DNA of 64,000 nucleotides, from assembly GCA_039930985.1 (NCBI GenBank), contig JBDTSV010000155.1:1-64000 (forward strand), written 5' to 3'. The DNA is from CADEED01 sp039930985. Its GTDB lineage: Bacteria; Pseudomonadota; Gammaproteobacteria; Steroidobacterales; Steroidobacteraceae. The notes under the pieces are model-generated. The model was not told where the DNA came from. It did no database searches and worked only from the letters and a program-made list of their open reading frames with translations. This document shows, piece after piece, positions 45,501 to 53,742 of this stretch (the stretch's first letter is position 1; every line of letters starts with the position of its first letter). Both the position numbers and the translations under genes were made by a program.

Positions 45501-45996
45501 GAAGGTTTTCCTCGACTATGCCAAGGATCGTGCGGCGTACGGTGATCTCGCCATCCTCGCCACCCCGGTGTTTTTCTACGGCATGGAGCCGGGTGAAGAA
45601 GTCAGCGTCGACATCGAACGTGGCAAGACCCTCATCGTTCGCTTCGTCGCGCTGTCGGAAGTGCGTGACGACGGTACGCGCCAGGTGTTCTTCGAGTTGA
45701 ACGGCCAGCCGCGTTCCATCGTCATCACCGACAAGTCCGTGGTGGCCAAGCGGCCGCCGCAGAGAAAGATGGAAACGGGTAACGCCAAACACGTTGGCGC
45801 GCCGATGCCCGGCTTGATCGCCACGGTCAAAGCAGTAGTGGGGCAGAAGGTCGCCAAGGGTGATCTGCTACTGACGATGGAAGCCATGAAGATGGAGACC
45901 AGCGTGCGTGCGGAGAGCGACGGCACCGTGGCTGAGGTGCTGGTGAAGCCGGGGTTGCAGGTGGACGCGAAAGACTTGTTGGTCGTTCTGAGCTGA
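42547..45996 (+). CDS. pyc: Pyruvate carboxylase, single-chain
   Basis: This encodes 1149 residues, full length for the biotin enzyme that makes oxaloacetate from pyruvate, bicarbonate and ATP. The biotin carboxylase domain (1 to about 450) has IHPGYGFLSENPEF, the Gly-rich loop KASWGGGGRGMRV and FIEVNPRIQVEHTVTE. The carboxyltransferase domain (about 535-830) has ITDTTMRDAHQSLLATRMRS, FDVAMRFLKEDPW and HTHDTSGIA with the metal-binding His pair. The carboxyl carrier domain ends the chain with MEAMKMET, whose second Lys-flanked Met-Lys-Met holds the biotinylated Lys. It is anaplerotic, feeding the TCA cycle. AGAAG precedes the ATG. Confidence 0.95.
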   Translation: MLTRIRSLLVANRGEIAIRVMRAANELGIRTIAIYSQEDRFSLHRTKADEAYLVGRGKAPVDAYLDIEDILRIAVEAKADAIHPGYGFLSENPEFVEACNREGVIFVGPTPEIMRTLGNKVAARNLATSAGVPVMPATPPLPVDIDESKAQAAKVGYPVMLKASWGGGGRGMRVIESDAQLTELLPVARREAKAGFGNDEVYLEKLVRRARHIEVQILGDTHGNLVHLFERDCTVQRRNQKVVERAPAAFLTDAQRAELCGYALKIGKAVNYRNAGTVEFLQDAETAKFYFIEVNPRIQVEHTVTEAVTNIDLVKAQIRIADGARIGDEASGVPKQEDIHLTSHALQCRVTTEDPENGFTPDYGKITAYRSPAGFGIRLDAGTAYAGAILTRSYDSMLVKVTAWAPNPVEAIARMHRALWEFRIRGVSTNLRFLDQVITHPKFAYAEYTTKFIDETPELFKWEKKRDRATRILSFIGETIVNGNPEVKGRIKPKSMVLARMPKANVSKAPPPGTKQKLEELGADGFARWMLAQERVLITDTTMRDAHQSLLATRMRSPDMIAIAPYYAHMMPQLFSMECWGGATFDVAMRFLKEDPWSRLEQFRAAMPNLLLQMLLRSANAVGYTNYPDNVVQAFVTQAATSGVDVFRVFDSLNWVENMRVAIDAVLATGKLCEAAICYTGNLSSPKETKYTLDYYLKMGRELKAAGTHILGIKDMAGLCQPNAAYTLVKALKDELKMPVHFHTHDTSGIAAASVLAAVAAGVDAVDGAVDAMSGLTSQPNLGSIVEALRYSPRDTGLDPSNLRAISMYWEQVRKNYLAFESDIRSGASEVYVHGMPGGQYTNLKEQARSVGLDDSRWPEVSQAYADVNQMFGNIVKVTPSSKVVGDLALMMVSSGLSKEAVLDPNVEVAFPESVVAMMRGDLGQPAGGWPPALQKKVLKDVKPLTTRPGATLPPLDLAVERKKLDEQLGRAATDTQFASYLMYPKVFLDYAKDRAAYGDLAILATPVFFYGMEPGEEVSVDIERGKTLIVRFVALSEVRDDGTRQVFFELNGQPRSIVITDKSVVAKRPPQRKMETGNAKHVGAPMPGLIATVKAVVGQKVAKGDLLLTMEAMKMETSVRAESDGTVAEVLVKPGLQVDAKDLLVVLS

Positions 45997-46160
45997 GCCA
46001 GTCGATCTGGCTGACGGTGGGGCAATGAGCCAGCAGGAAAAGAACGCTCAACCTGGTTCAGCAACTTCGCGCGGTTCCAATCACACAGAGATAACTGGTT
46101 ACTGAGCTGGATCCGGGATATCTGGCGCCTTGCACGGCGTGCCCGGGACATCGGGGTGCC

Positions 46161-47105
46161 TTAGTCGACAGATGTGAGCAATCGCGTGCACGGGCTTCGC
46201 GAAAAGAGCTCAGCCGCCCAGTCGACGAATACGCGCACTTTCGTGGAGAGGTGCCGATTCGCGGGATAGAGCACGTGAACCGGCAGAGCCTCGGGCTGCC
46301 AGTCCTCGAGCACGGACACCAGCTCGTGATTCGCGTGGCTCGCCGACACCATGAACGACAGCAGCTGCCCGAGGCCGGTGCCGGCCCGCAAGGAAGCGAA
46401 ATGCGCGCCGCTGTCGTTGACCGCCACGCGCGGGCTCGGCGCAATCTCGATGCGCTTGCCTTCGCGTTCGAAGATCAAGGGCCGCATGCGCCCGCTGCGC
46501 GGAAAGAAATAGCCCGCCAGCGTGTGCCCGGACTTGAGGTCCATGGGATGCGTTGGCCTGGGATGCTTCTCGAAGTAGGCGGGCGTTGCGCAGGTCATCC
46601 AGCGCATGTCACCGATGTGGCGCGCGACCAGCGACGGTTCGAGCAGCGGGCCGCCGCGGACGACGCAGTCGACGTTGTCGCCGATCAGATCCGCGGGCCG
46701 GTCGCTGACGCCGCACTCGACGTCGATGCCCGGATATCTCGCGAGAAATTCCGGCAGCGCGGGCAGGATCAGGTAGTACGACATCGCGCCGCCCGCATCG
46801 ATGCGCAGCCGCCCATGCGGCTTTTCCTTGGCATGCGTGACCGACGACTCGATGTCCTCGAGATCGCCTAACAACCGCACCACGCGTTCGTAGTACGCCG
46901 AGCCATCGGGCGTGACGGTCACGCGTCGCGTGGTCCGGTTCAGCAGCTTGATGCGAAGATGGCTCTCGAGGCCCTGCACGAGCTTGGTCACCGTGGGCTT
47001 CGGCATGCGCAGCGAGTTCGCTGCGTTGGTGAAGGTGCCGGCCTCGACCACGCGCACGAAGACCCGCATCGCCAGCATCTGATTGAAATGAGGGGCAGCC
47101 GCCAT
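46161..47105 (-). CDS. LysR family transcriptional regulator
   Basis: This encodes 314 residues. The N-terminal winged helix-turn-helix is FVRVVEAGTFTNAANSLRM followed by PTVTKLVQGLESHLRIKLLNRTTRRV, and a periplasmic-binding-like effector domain follows (HGRLRIDAGGAMSYYLILPALPEF onward). It belongs to the subgroup with the second-helix pattern NRTTRRVTVTPDG, common next to short-chain dehydrogenases. The divergent neighbour at 47230 is an SDR with 124 bases between, so it very likely regulates that gene and itself from this gap. Confidence 0.92.
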   Translation of the reverse strand: MAAAPHFNQMLAMRVFVRVVEAGTFTNAANSLRMPKPTVTKLVQGLESHLRIKLLNRTTRRVTVTPDGSAYYERVVRLLGDLEDIESSVTHAKEKPHGRLRIDAGGAMSYYLILPALPEFLARYPGIDVECGVSDRPADLIGDNVDCVVRGGPLLEPSLVARHIGDMRWMTCATPAYFEKHPRPTHPMDLKSGHTLAGYFFPRSGRMRPLIFEREGKRIEIAPSPRVAVNDSGAHFASLRAGTGLGQLLSFMVSASHANHELVSVLEDWQPEALPVHVLYPANRHLSTKVRVFVDWAAELFSRSPCTRLLTSVD

Positions 47106-47229
47106 GGCCGCGATTATTCACTATTGGAAACAAAGTTGTCATTCATGGTCTATTTATCATCTCTGGGCATATGAATAGGCTCCGTTCAACGCGATCAACG
47201 CGACAAACGGACGAATCAAGGAGAAACCC

Positions 47230-47973
47230 ATGAACAAGAAACTCACCGGAAAAGCAGCCCTGGTCACTGGCGGGTCACGCGGAATCGGCGCCGCCATTGC
47301 CCGGTCCCTGGCCGAAGACGGTGCCGACGTGGCGATCAGCTACGTCAGTACCCAGGACAAGGCCAAAGCGCTGGTGCGTGAGCTGCAGGAAAAGGGCGTG
47401 CGTAGCGTCGCCTTCCAGACCGACCAGTCGAAGCCTGCGGAAGTCGCGGAACTCGTGCGTAAGGTCGCCGAGCACTTCGGTCATCTCGACATCCTGGTGA
47501 ACAACGCCGGCGTGTTCATCACCGGCCCGGTCGGTGAAGTCAGTGACGCCGACGTCGCGAAACAATTCGCCATCAACGTGGGCGGCGTGAATGCCGCCGT
47601 GCGCGAGGCCGCGAAGATCATGACCGACGGCGGCCGCATCATCACAATTGGCTCGATGGCGGCGATCAGCTCGCCGTGGCCCGGAATCGCCGACTACTCG
47701 GCGACCAAGGGCGCGGTGTCCGCGTACACGCGTGGCTGGGCGCGCGATCTCGGCCCCAAGGGGATCACGGTGAACGTGGTCGAGCCGGGGCCCATCGATA
47801 CCGACATGAATCCGGCGAGCGGCGATTTCGCCGCCGTGCAGAAAGCGGGCGTGCCGCTCGGCAGGTTCGGTCGTCCAGAAGAAGTGGGCGCAACGGTGGC
47901 ATTTCTCGCGAGCAAGGATGCCGGCTACATCACCGGCGCGAGCATCGCGGTGGATGGCGGCCACAGCGCCTGA
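47230..47973 (+). CDS. Short-chain dehydrogenase/reductase (FabG-like)
   Basis: This encodes 247 residues. AAGGAG lies 6 bases upstream of the ATG. The NAD(P)-binding TGGSRGIGAAIA motif, NNAG (VNNAGVF), the catalytic Ser-Tyr-Lys (IGSMAAISSPWPGIADYSATKGA) and a C-terminal GASIAVDGGHSA are all present. Lys or Arg residues after the second strand (VSTQDKAKAL) suggest NADPH. The substrate is unknown. The LysR gene is divergent, and a good terminator follows at 47999. Confidence 0.9.
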   Translation: MNKKLTGKAALVTGGSRGIGAAIARSLAEDGADVAISYVSTQDKAKALVRELQEKGVRSVAFQTDQSKPAEVAELVRKVAEHFGHLDILVNNAGVFITGPVGEVSDADVAKQFAINVGGVNAAVREAAKIMTDGGRIITIGSMAAISSPWPGIADYSATKGAVSAYTRGWARDLGPKGITVNVVEPGPIDTDMNPASGDFAAVQKAGVPLGRFGRPEEVGATVAFLASKDAGYITGASIAVDGGHSA

Positions 47974-47998
47974 CCTCGAAAACATCTGCATGAGGGTC

Positions 47999-48033
47999 TG
48001 GCCGGAGTCGCAAGGCTTCGGCCATATCTTTTT
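47999..48033 (+). terminator. Rho-independent terminator after the SDR gene
   Basis: A 9-base-pair stem pairs tggccggag (47999-48007) with cttcggcca (48016-48024), with one G-T pair and an 8-base loop, followed by TATCTTTTT. It ends the SDR transcript 26 bases after the stop and separates it from the ribonucleotide reductase promoter. Confidence 0.75.
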
Positions 48034-48058
48034 GGACTGGGCGATCCTGAAACTGGAA

Positions 48059-48105
48059 ACACAAGCTGTTGACATTTCCCTGTCACAAAACACAACATCT
48101 AGTCG
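48059..48105 (+). promoter_or_regulatory. NrdR-box pair over the nrdAB promoter
   Basis: Box 2 at 48090-48105, ACACAACATCTAGTCG, matches 13 of 16 positions of the NrdR consensus ACACWATATMTWGTGT. Box 1 at 48059-48074, ACACAAGCTGTTGACA, matches 10 of 16. They start exactly 31 bases apart, about three helical turns, as paired NrdR sites do. Box 1 contains a perfect TTGACA -35 hexamer (48069-48074), so bound NrdR would block RNA polymerase. Confidence 0.65.
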
Positions 48106-48299
48106 TGCATCGGTTCTCGCGCGAGCGAGATGAAAAGGGAATCCGGTCAGATACCGGAGCTGCCCCCGCAACTGTAGGCCGCAAGCGTACTGTCGCGATC
48201 TTCCATCGGGAAGATTGTTAGGTCACTGGGAGCGTCGCGCTCTTGGGAAGGCCAGCCAGAACGCGTTCGAGCGGTGAGCCAGGAGACCTGCCGGGCACA
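48106..48299 (+). ncRNA. Cobalamin (adenosylcobalamin) riboswitch
   Basis: The conserved cobalamin aptamer elements appear in order: GATGAAAAGGGAATCCGGT near 48128, GATACCGGAGCTGCCCCCGC followed by AACTGTAGGCC, GGTCACTGGGAGC, the GGGAAGGCC strand near 48244, and the 3' box GAGCCAGGAGACCTGCCGG ending near 48295. About 110 bases then lead to the nrdA start, where GGAG is the ribosome-binding site; a switch acting on translation or termination cannot be decided by eye. B12 binding should lower expression of this B12-independent reductase. Confidence 0.93.
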
Positions 48300-48407
48300 C
48301 TTTAGAGTTTCTGATCGGACGGGGTGTTCCGGCAGCAGCGTCGATGCTTTCTGCCCGTGCAGATTCTCGCGCCGCTTCCGCTTCCCCCGCATAAACGGAG
48401 AAGCGAT

Positions 48408-50330
48408 ATGGCAGCTCATTCAGTCTCGGCGGCGCGCGCGAAACTCAACCACACCGCCCGCAAGAATTCCTTGAAGATCACCGGCACCACGGCAGTTACC
48501 GCCGATGCCAATTCCGCCAAAGCCGTCCCGGCGGCGATTGAAGTTAAGACCGTTCCTGCCCGCGAATCGCTGCTGACAAATTTTGGCCGTGCCACGCTGC
48601 AGGATCGCTATCTTCTGGCGGGCGAAACCACCCAGGATCTTTTCGCGCGCGTCGCCCGCGCGTATGCCGATGATGGCGCGCACGCGCAGCGCCTCTACGA
48701 CTACATGTCGAAGCTGTGGTTCCTGCCGGCCACGCCCATCCTGAGCAATGGCGGCACAGCGCGCGGCCTGCCCATCTCCTGTTTCCTGAATTCCGTCGAA
48801 GACAATCTCGACGGCATCGTTGGCACGTGGACGGAAAACGTGTGGCTGGCCTCTAACGGTGGCGGCATCGGCACCTATTGGGGCGGCGTGCGCTCCATCG
48901 GCGAGACGGTGAAGGGCTGCGGCCAGACCTCGGGAATCATTCCGTTCGTTCGTGTGATGGACTCGCTGACGCTGGCGATATCGCAGGGCTCACTGCGACG
49001 CGGTTCGGCGGCGGTGTATCTCGACGTGCATCACCCGGAAATCGAGGAATTCATCGAAATCCGCAAGCCCTCGGGCGACTTCAATCGCAAGAGCCTCAAC
49101 CTGCACCACGGCATCTGCATCACCGACGAATTCATGCAGGCGGTGCGCGACGATCTGCCGTTCGCGTTGCGCAGCCCGAAGGACGGCAAGGAGTTGCGTA
49201 CGCTCTCGGCACGCCACCTGTGGCAGAGAATTCTCGAGACGCGCCTGCAGACCGGCGAGCCCTACCTGCTGTTCAGCGATACGGCTAACAACCAGCTCAG
49301 CCCGCACCAGCGCGAACTCGGGCTCAAGGTGCGCCAGTCGAATCTTTGCAGTGAAATCCTGCTGCCCACGGGCCGCGATCACCTCGGCGCGGAGCGCACC
49401 GCGGTGTGCTGCCTGTCGTCGGTCAACTTCGAAACCTGGGAACAGTGGAACACGGCGCCGCGCTTCATCGAAGACGTGCTCCGCATGCTCGACAACGTGT
49501 TGCAGGAGTTCATCGACCACGCGCCGTCGTCGATGGACTCGGCGAAGTATTCGGCGATGCGCGAGCGCTCGGTGGGACTCGGCGCCATGGGCTTCCATTC
49601 CTGGCTGCAGAACAACGGCATTCCGTTTGAAAGTGCACTGGCGCGGGCCGCCAACCTGCGCATGTTCAAGCATCTGCGCCGTGAGGCCGATGCGGCCTCG
49701 CGCCTGCTCGCCGAGGAACGCGGCGCCTGCCCGGACGCCGCGGAGCGGGGTGTCATGGAGCGCTTCTCGCACAAGCTGGCCATCGCGCCCACCGCCAGCA
49801 TCTCGGTGATCTGCGGCGGCACCAGTGCCTGCATCGAGCCGATACCGGCCAACATCTACACCCACAAGACGCTGTCGGGTTCGTTCAGCGTGCGCAATCC
49901 GGCATTGCAGAAGGTGCTGGCACAGAAAGGCCTCAACACGGAAGAGACCTGGCAATCCATCCTCGCGCACGAAGGCTCGGTTCAACACCTCGATGGCCTG
50001 AACGACGACGAGAAGTCCGTGTTCCGCACGGCCTTCGAGATCGATCAGCGTTGGGTCATCGAGCTCGCGGCCGATCGCGCGCCGCTCATCTGCCAGGGCC
50101 AGTCGTTGAACCTCTATCTGCGCAGCGATATCCACAAGTGGGACCTCCTGATGCTGCACTGGACGGCTTGGGAACGCGGCGTGAAGTCACTGTATTACTG
50201 CCGTTCGAAGAGTGTGCAGCGCGCCGGCTTCGCCGGCGTGGAAGCCGACAACACGCGCAGCTGGCCCAAGAAGCCGCTTGCTTCCGAAACCGACGACGCC
50301 AAATACGACGAGTGCCTGTCATGTCAATAA
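48408..50330 (+). CDS. nrdA: Class I ribonucleotide reductase, large (alpha) subunit
   Basis: This encodes 640 residues from the ATG at 48408 (GGAG 8 bases upstream). It reduces ribonucleotides to deoxyribonucleotides. The catalytic residues line up with E. coli NrdA: Cys in PISCFLNS (C225), Asn-x-Cys-x-Glu in SNLCSEILLPT (N437, C439, E441), Cys in CCLSSVNF (C462), the radical-path pair in SLYYCRSK (Y730, Y731) and the C-terminal shuttle DECLSCQ. There is no N-terminal ATP-cone; the first 70 residues are a variable, Ala/Lys-rich leader. So there is no obvious overall-activity switch. The stop overlaps the nrdB start by 10 bases. Confidence 0.93.
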   Translation: MAAHSVSAARAKLNHTARKNSLKITGTTAVTADANSAKAVPAAIEVKTVPARESLLTNFGRATLQDRYLLAGETTQDLFARVARAYADDGAHAQRLYDYMSKLWFLPATPILSNGGTARGLPISCFLNSVEDNLDGIVGTWTENVWLASNGGGIGTYWGGVRSIGETVKGCGQTSGIIPFVRVMDSLTLAISQGSLRRGSAAVYLDVHHPEIEEFIEIRKPSGDFNRKSLNLHHGICITDEFMQAVRDDLPFALRSPKDGKELRTLSARHLWQRILETRLQTGEPYLLFSDTANNQLSPHQRELGLKVRQSNLCSEILLPTGRDHLGAERTAVCCLSSVNFETWEQWNTAPRFIEDVLRMLDNVLQEFIDHAPSSMDSAKYSAMRERSVGLGAMGFHSWLQNNGIPFESALARAANLRMFKHLRREADAASRLLAEERGACPDAAERGVMERFSHKLAIAPTASISVICGGTSACIEPIPANIYTHKTLSGSFSVRNPALQKVLAQKGLNTEETWQSILAHEGSVQHLDGLNDDEKSVFRTAFEIDQRWVIELAADRAPLICQGQSLNLYLRSDIHKWDLLMLHWTAWERGVKSLYYCRSKSVQRAGFAGVEADNTRSWPKKPLASETDDAKYDECLSCQ

Positions 50331-51385
50331 TCGCCAGCACGCAGCAGATCGAGCTCATCACCAAACCCGGGCTGCTCACCCCGTCGCGGTCGTACAAGCC
50401 ATTCCGTTATCCGTGGGCCATCGAATACTGGCGCCGCCAGCAGCAGATTCACTGGATGCCGGAGGAGATCCCGCTCGGCGAGGACTGCAAGGACTGGAAC
50501 AATCGCATCACCGATGCCGAGCGCAACCTTCTGACCCAGGTGTTCCGCTTCTTCACGCAGTCCGACGTCGAGGTGCAGGACAACTACATGGAACGCTACG
50601 CGCGCGTGTTCCGTCCCACCGAAATCAAGATGATGCTGGCGGCGTTCGCCAACATGGAAACCGTGCACATCGCGGCCTATGCATTGTTGCTAGAGACGCT
50701 CGGCATGCCGGACAGCGAGTTCACCGCGTTCATGGACTACTCGGCCATGCGCGACAAGCACGACTACCTGCAGGGCTTCGGCGTGGAAACGGATGCCGAC
50801 ATCCTGCGCACCATGGCGATGTTCGGGGGGTTCACCGAAGGGCTGCAGCTGTTCGCGAGCTTCGCGATCCTGCTCAACTTCCCGCGGCACAACAAGATGC
50901 GCGGCATGGGCCAAGTGGTCTCGTGGAGCGTGCGCGACGAGACGCTGCATTGCGAGGGCATCATCCGGCTGTTCCACACCTTCGCGCAGGAAACCGGTGC
51001 GCTCACGCAGGGCGTGAAGGACGACATCGTCGAATGCGCGCGGACCGTGGTGAAGCTCGAGGATCGTTTCGTGGACCTGGCGTTCGAGATGGGCCCCATC
51101 GAGGGCCTGTCCGCCGCCGAGATCAAGAGCTACATCCGCTACATCGCCGACTGGCGCCTGAAGCAGTTAGGCCTGCCGCAGATCTATGGCGTCGAGGAGC
51201 ATCCACTGCCCTGGCTCACGGCCATGCTGAACGGGGTCGAGCATGCGAACTTCTTCGAGACGCGCGCCACGGAGTATGCGAAAGCGGCGACCGGTGGCGC
51301 CTGGCACGGCGATGAAGGCGCGTGGGGGCTGTTCGAGCGGCGCGTGGCGCGTCGCGGGCAGCTCGAGTTGTTAGGCGGTAGCTGA
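50321..51385 (+). CDS. nrdB: Class I ribonucleotide reductase, small (beta) subunit
   Basis: This encodes 354 residues from the ATG at 50321, which overlaps nrdA by 10 bases, so translation is coupled. Di-metal ligands are seen in METVHIAAY (Glu, His and the radical Tyr at the E. coli Y122 position), FTEGLQLFASF and VRDETLHCEG (Glu, His). The presence of the Tyr argues for a tyrosyl-radical enzyme rather than the Phe-bearing Mn/Fe class Ic. The NFFETRATEYAKA motif near the C-terminus probably supplies the tail Tyr of the radical path. Both subunits are under the NrdR boxes and the B12 riboswitch. Confidence 0.92.
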   Translation: MSIIASTQQIELITKPGLLTPSRSYKPFRYPWAIEYWRRQQQIHWMPEEIPLGEDCKDWNNRITDAERNLLTQVFRFFTQSDVEVQDNYMERYARVFRPTEIKMMLAAFANMETVHIAAYALLLETLGMPDSEFTAFMDYSAMRDKHDYLQGFGVETDADILRTMAMFGGFTEGLQLFASFAILLNFPRHNKMRGMGQVVSWSVRDETLHCEGIIRLFHTFAQETGALTQGVKDDIVECARTVVKLEDRFVDLAFEMGPIEGLSAAEIKSYIRYIADWRLKQLGLPQIYGVEEHPLPWLTAMLNGVEHANFFETRATEYAKAATGGAWHGDEGAWGLFERRVARRGQLELLGGS

Positions 51386-51403
51386 GCCGCAAGGCGGGAA
51401 AAC

Positions 51404-53608
51404 TCAGTTGCGGGTATTGCGACGCGTCGAGGTCAATTGGGAGAGTTCGATTCTCTTGCTGGCCATCTGCATGAGAGGCACTTCTCCAGTGGGTCCTTCA
51501 GCGAACGCGTGCACGTTCGCGACAATCCTGCCCAGCAGTTCAACAATTTTCTCACCCGCGACGGCGCGGCCGAAGTAGTAGCCCTGGCCTTCGGGACACT
51601 GGTATTCCTGCAGTTTGACGAGTTGGGCGGCGGATTCCACGCCTTCCGCGACCACGCGCATCTGCAGGCTCTTCCCCAACGTGATCACCGCGCTGACGAT
51701 GCTTGCATCGTCGGGATTGGTGGTGAGCTCGCTCACGAACGCGCGATCGATTTTCAGGGTGTCGATCGGAAATCCCTTCAGGTGGCTCAAGCTCGAGTAG
51801 CCGGTGCCGAAGTCATCGAGCGCAAGTCGCACTCCCAGGTCTTTCAGTGAGCGCAGGACCACTGCGGTGGACGTGGAGTCCCGCATCAGGAAGGTCTCGG
51901 TCAGCTCGAATTCCAGCAAATGCGGCGCGAGCCCGCTGTCCGCCAGAACCTGTCGTACGTGACCGACGAAATCCTTGTCGCCGAGCTCCACCGCAGAAAC
52001 ATTGATGGCGATGCGCATCGGTGGCAGGCCGGCAGTCGCCCACATTTTGTTTTGACGGCACGCTTCACTCAGGACCCAGCGACCCATCGGCACGATGAGT
52101 CCGGAGTCCTCGGCAATCGCCATGAACTGGGCGGGCAGCAACAGGCCGCGAGTCGGATGCCGCCAGCGCACCAGCGCTTCGACACCCGTAGGAGCTCCGC
52201 TCCACAAGTCCAGGATTGGTTGGTAGTGCAACACCAGCTCATCGCGTTCCACCGCGTGCCGCAACCCGTCTTCGATTGCCTGACGTTCGATCGCGCGAAT
52301 GTTCATGTCCTCGCGGAAGAACTGAAAATTGTTACGGCCGCAATCCTTCGCGTGATACATCGCAAAGTCGGCGTTCTTCAACAGCGTGTCCAGATCGTCG
52401 CCGTCGTCGGGGAACACCACGATACCGATGCTCACGGAAACCTGCAGTTGCTGCGCATCGATGCTGAAGGGCGTATTCATGGCGGCGAGGATCTTCTCTG
52501 CCCGGATCGCGGCATCCTGGCCGCGCGAAAGCTCGGGCAGCAGAATCACGAATTCGTCACCACCCTGGCGGCTCACCGTGTCGGAGCTGCGCACACAACT
52601 CAGCAGGCGCTGCGCCACCAGAACCAGCAGTCGATCGCCCACGTCGTGGCCGAGAGTGTCATTGACGTTTTTGAAACGATCCACGTCGAGGAACATGATC
52701 GCGACCTTGTGCGCGTGCCGGCGCGCGAGCGCCATTCCCTGCACCAGTCGGTCGCGAAGCAGCGTCCGGTTGGGCAGGTCGGTGAGGCTGTCGTGCTGAG
52801 CCTGATGTGACATTTTGAGCGACAGCGCCCGCGTCGAACTCACATCGTGAAAGACCATGACGGCGCCGGTCACCTGGCCGCGGCGGTCGTGAATGGGGGC
52901 TGCGGAATCCTCGATGGCGGCTTCGACTCCGTCGCGCCGGGTCAAGATGCTGTTCGGCTCCAGCATGACCGTCCGGTTGTCGCGGATCGCCATGGCCATC
53001 GGATTGGCCGCGACCGCACGAGTGGTGGCATCGACGACGCGAAAGACTTCTTCGACGGGGCGGCCGCCTGCTTCGGTCCGCGCCCAGCCGGTGAGCTTTT
53101 CGGCGACCGCGTTGAGGTAGGTTACCTTGCCGCCGATATCGCAGCTCATGACTGCATCGCCGATGGAATTGAGGGTGACTTCCGCGCGTTCCTTCTCGGC
53201 GAACAGGGCCTCGGCGTTCGCGGCGCGATCGATCATGCTGGCCAGTGCTTTTGGCAGCAGGTAGTCGTCGAGCCTGCCCTTGAGCAGGTAATCCTGCGCG
53301 CCTTTCTGTACCGCCAGCCGGGCCAGATCTTCGTGTTGCGGGTCGCACAGAATCAGGATTGGGACCTGGGGCGCCACGGCGAATATGCGTTCGAACGTGT
53401 CGAGCCCCTGGCTGTCGGTCAGAAACAGCTCGCTCACCACCGCGGCGATGCCCGCCGCATCGTCGGCCAGCCGCTGCGTGGCCTGCGCACAGCTCTTGAA
53501 CCAGATTACCTGTCGCCATGCATCCGTGGACTTCGACAGTGCCGCGCAAACCGCGACCGCATCAGCGCAATCATCCTGGATCAGAAGAATACTTTGATTG
53601 TTAGGCAT
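51404..53608 (-). CDS. REC-PAS-GGDEF-EAL cyclic di-GMP protein with altered receiver
   Basis: This encodes 734 residues from the ATG at 53608 (MPNNQS); an upstream in-frame ATG at 53695 adds a basic leader. The receiver domain (1 to about 125) has the acidic pair LLIQDDCAD and the Lys in YLLKGR, but the phospho-acceptor position is Glu 60 (VVSELFLTDSQGLD), not Asp. A PAS domain follows (LNSIGDAVMSCDIGGKVTYLN). The GGDEF domain has RSSDTVSRQGGDEF, with an RxxD I-site. The EAL domain has VEALVRW, INVSAVEL, ELTETFLM and DDFGTGYSSL, so phosphodiesterase residues are intact. It could make, degrade or sense cyclic di-GMP. Confidence 0.9.
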   Translation of the reverse strand: MPNNQSILLIQDDCADAVAVCAALSKSTDAWRQVIWFKSCAQATQRLADDAAGIAAVVSELFLTDSQGLDTFERIFAVAPQVPILILCDPQHEDLARLAVQKGAQDYLLKGRLDDYLLPKALASMIDRAANAEALFAEKERAEVTLNSIGDAVMSCDIGGKVTYLNAVAEKLTGWARTEAGGRPVEEVFRVVDATTRAVAANPMAMAIRDNRTVMLEPNSILTRRDGVEAAIEDSAAPIHDRRGQVTGAVMVFHDVSSTRALSLKMSHQAQHDSLTDLPNRTLLRDRLVQGMALARRHAHKVAIMFLDVDRFKNVNDTLGHDVGDRLLVLVAQRLLSCVRSSDTVSRQGGDEFVILLPELSRGQDAAIRAEKILAAMNTPFSIDAQQLQVSVSIGIVVFPDDGDDLDTLLKNADFAMYHAKDCGRNNFQFFREDMNIRAIERQAIEDGLRHAVERDELVLHYQPILDLWSGAPTGVEALVRWRHPTRGLLLPAQFMAIAEDSGLIVPMGRWVLSEACRQNKMWATAGLPPMRIAINVSAVELGDKDFVGHVRQVLADSGLAPHLLEFELTETFLMRDSTSTAVVLRSLKDLGVRLALDDFGTGYSSLSHLKGFPIDTLKIDRAFVSELTTNPDDASIVSAVITLGKSLQMRVVAEGVESAAQLVKLQEYQCPEGQGYYFGRAVAGEKIVELLGRIVANVHAFAEGPTGEVPLMQMASKRIELSQLTSTRRNTRN

Positions 53609-53742
53609 GCCGGTTCCGCGCCGCAAATCGCGCCGCTCGTGGGCGCATTCAACCAGCGGCCTGAGGGACGCTCTGTGCGGTTCCGTACTTAGCATTCGTA
53701 TCCCGCGAATGTCCGACAGGACATTCCTTAAGGGTAGTTAGT

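Noticed and set aside
45997..46160. Inverted repeat agccag/ctggct after pyruvate carboxylase as a terminator
   Set aside because: It has a 6-base stem without a T-run. The rest of this 164-base gap between convergent genes shows no feature I can support.
48990..50159. Minus-strand open frame of 389 codons opposite nrdA
   Set aside because: The sense strand has every catalytic residue of NrdA; the antisense frame has no motif or ribosome-binding site.
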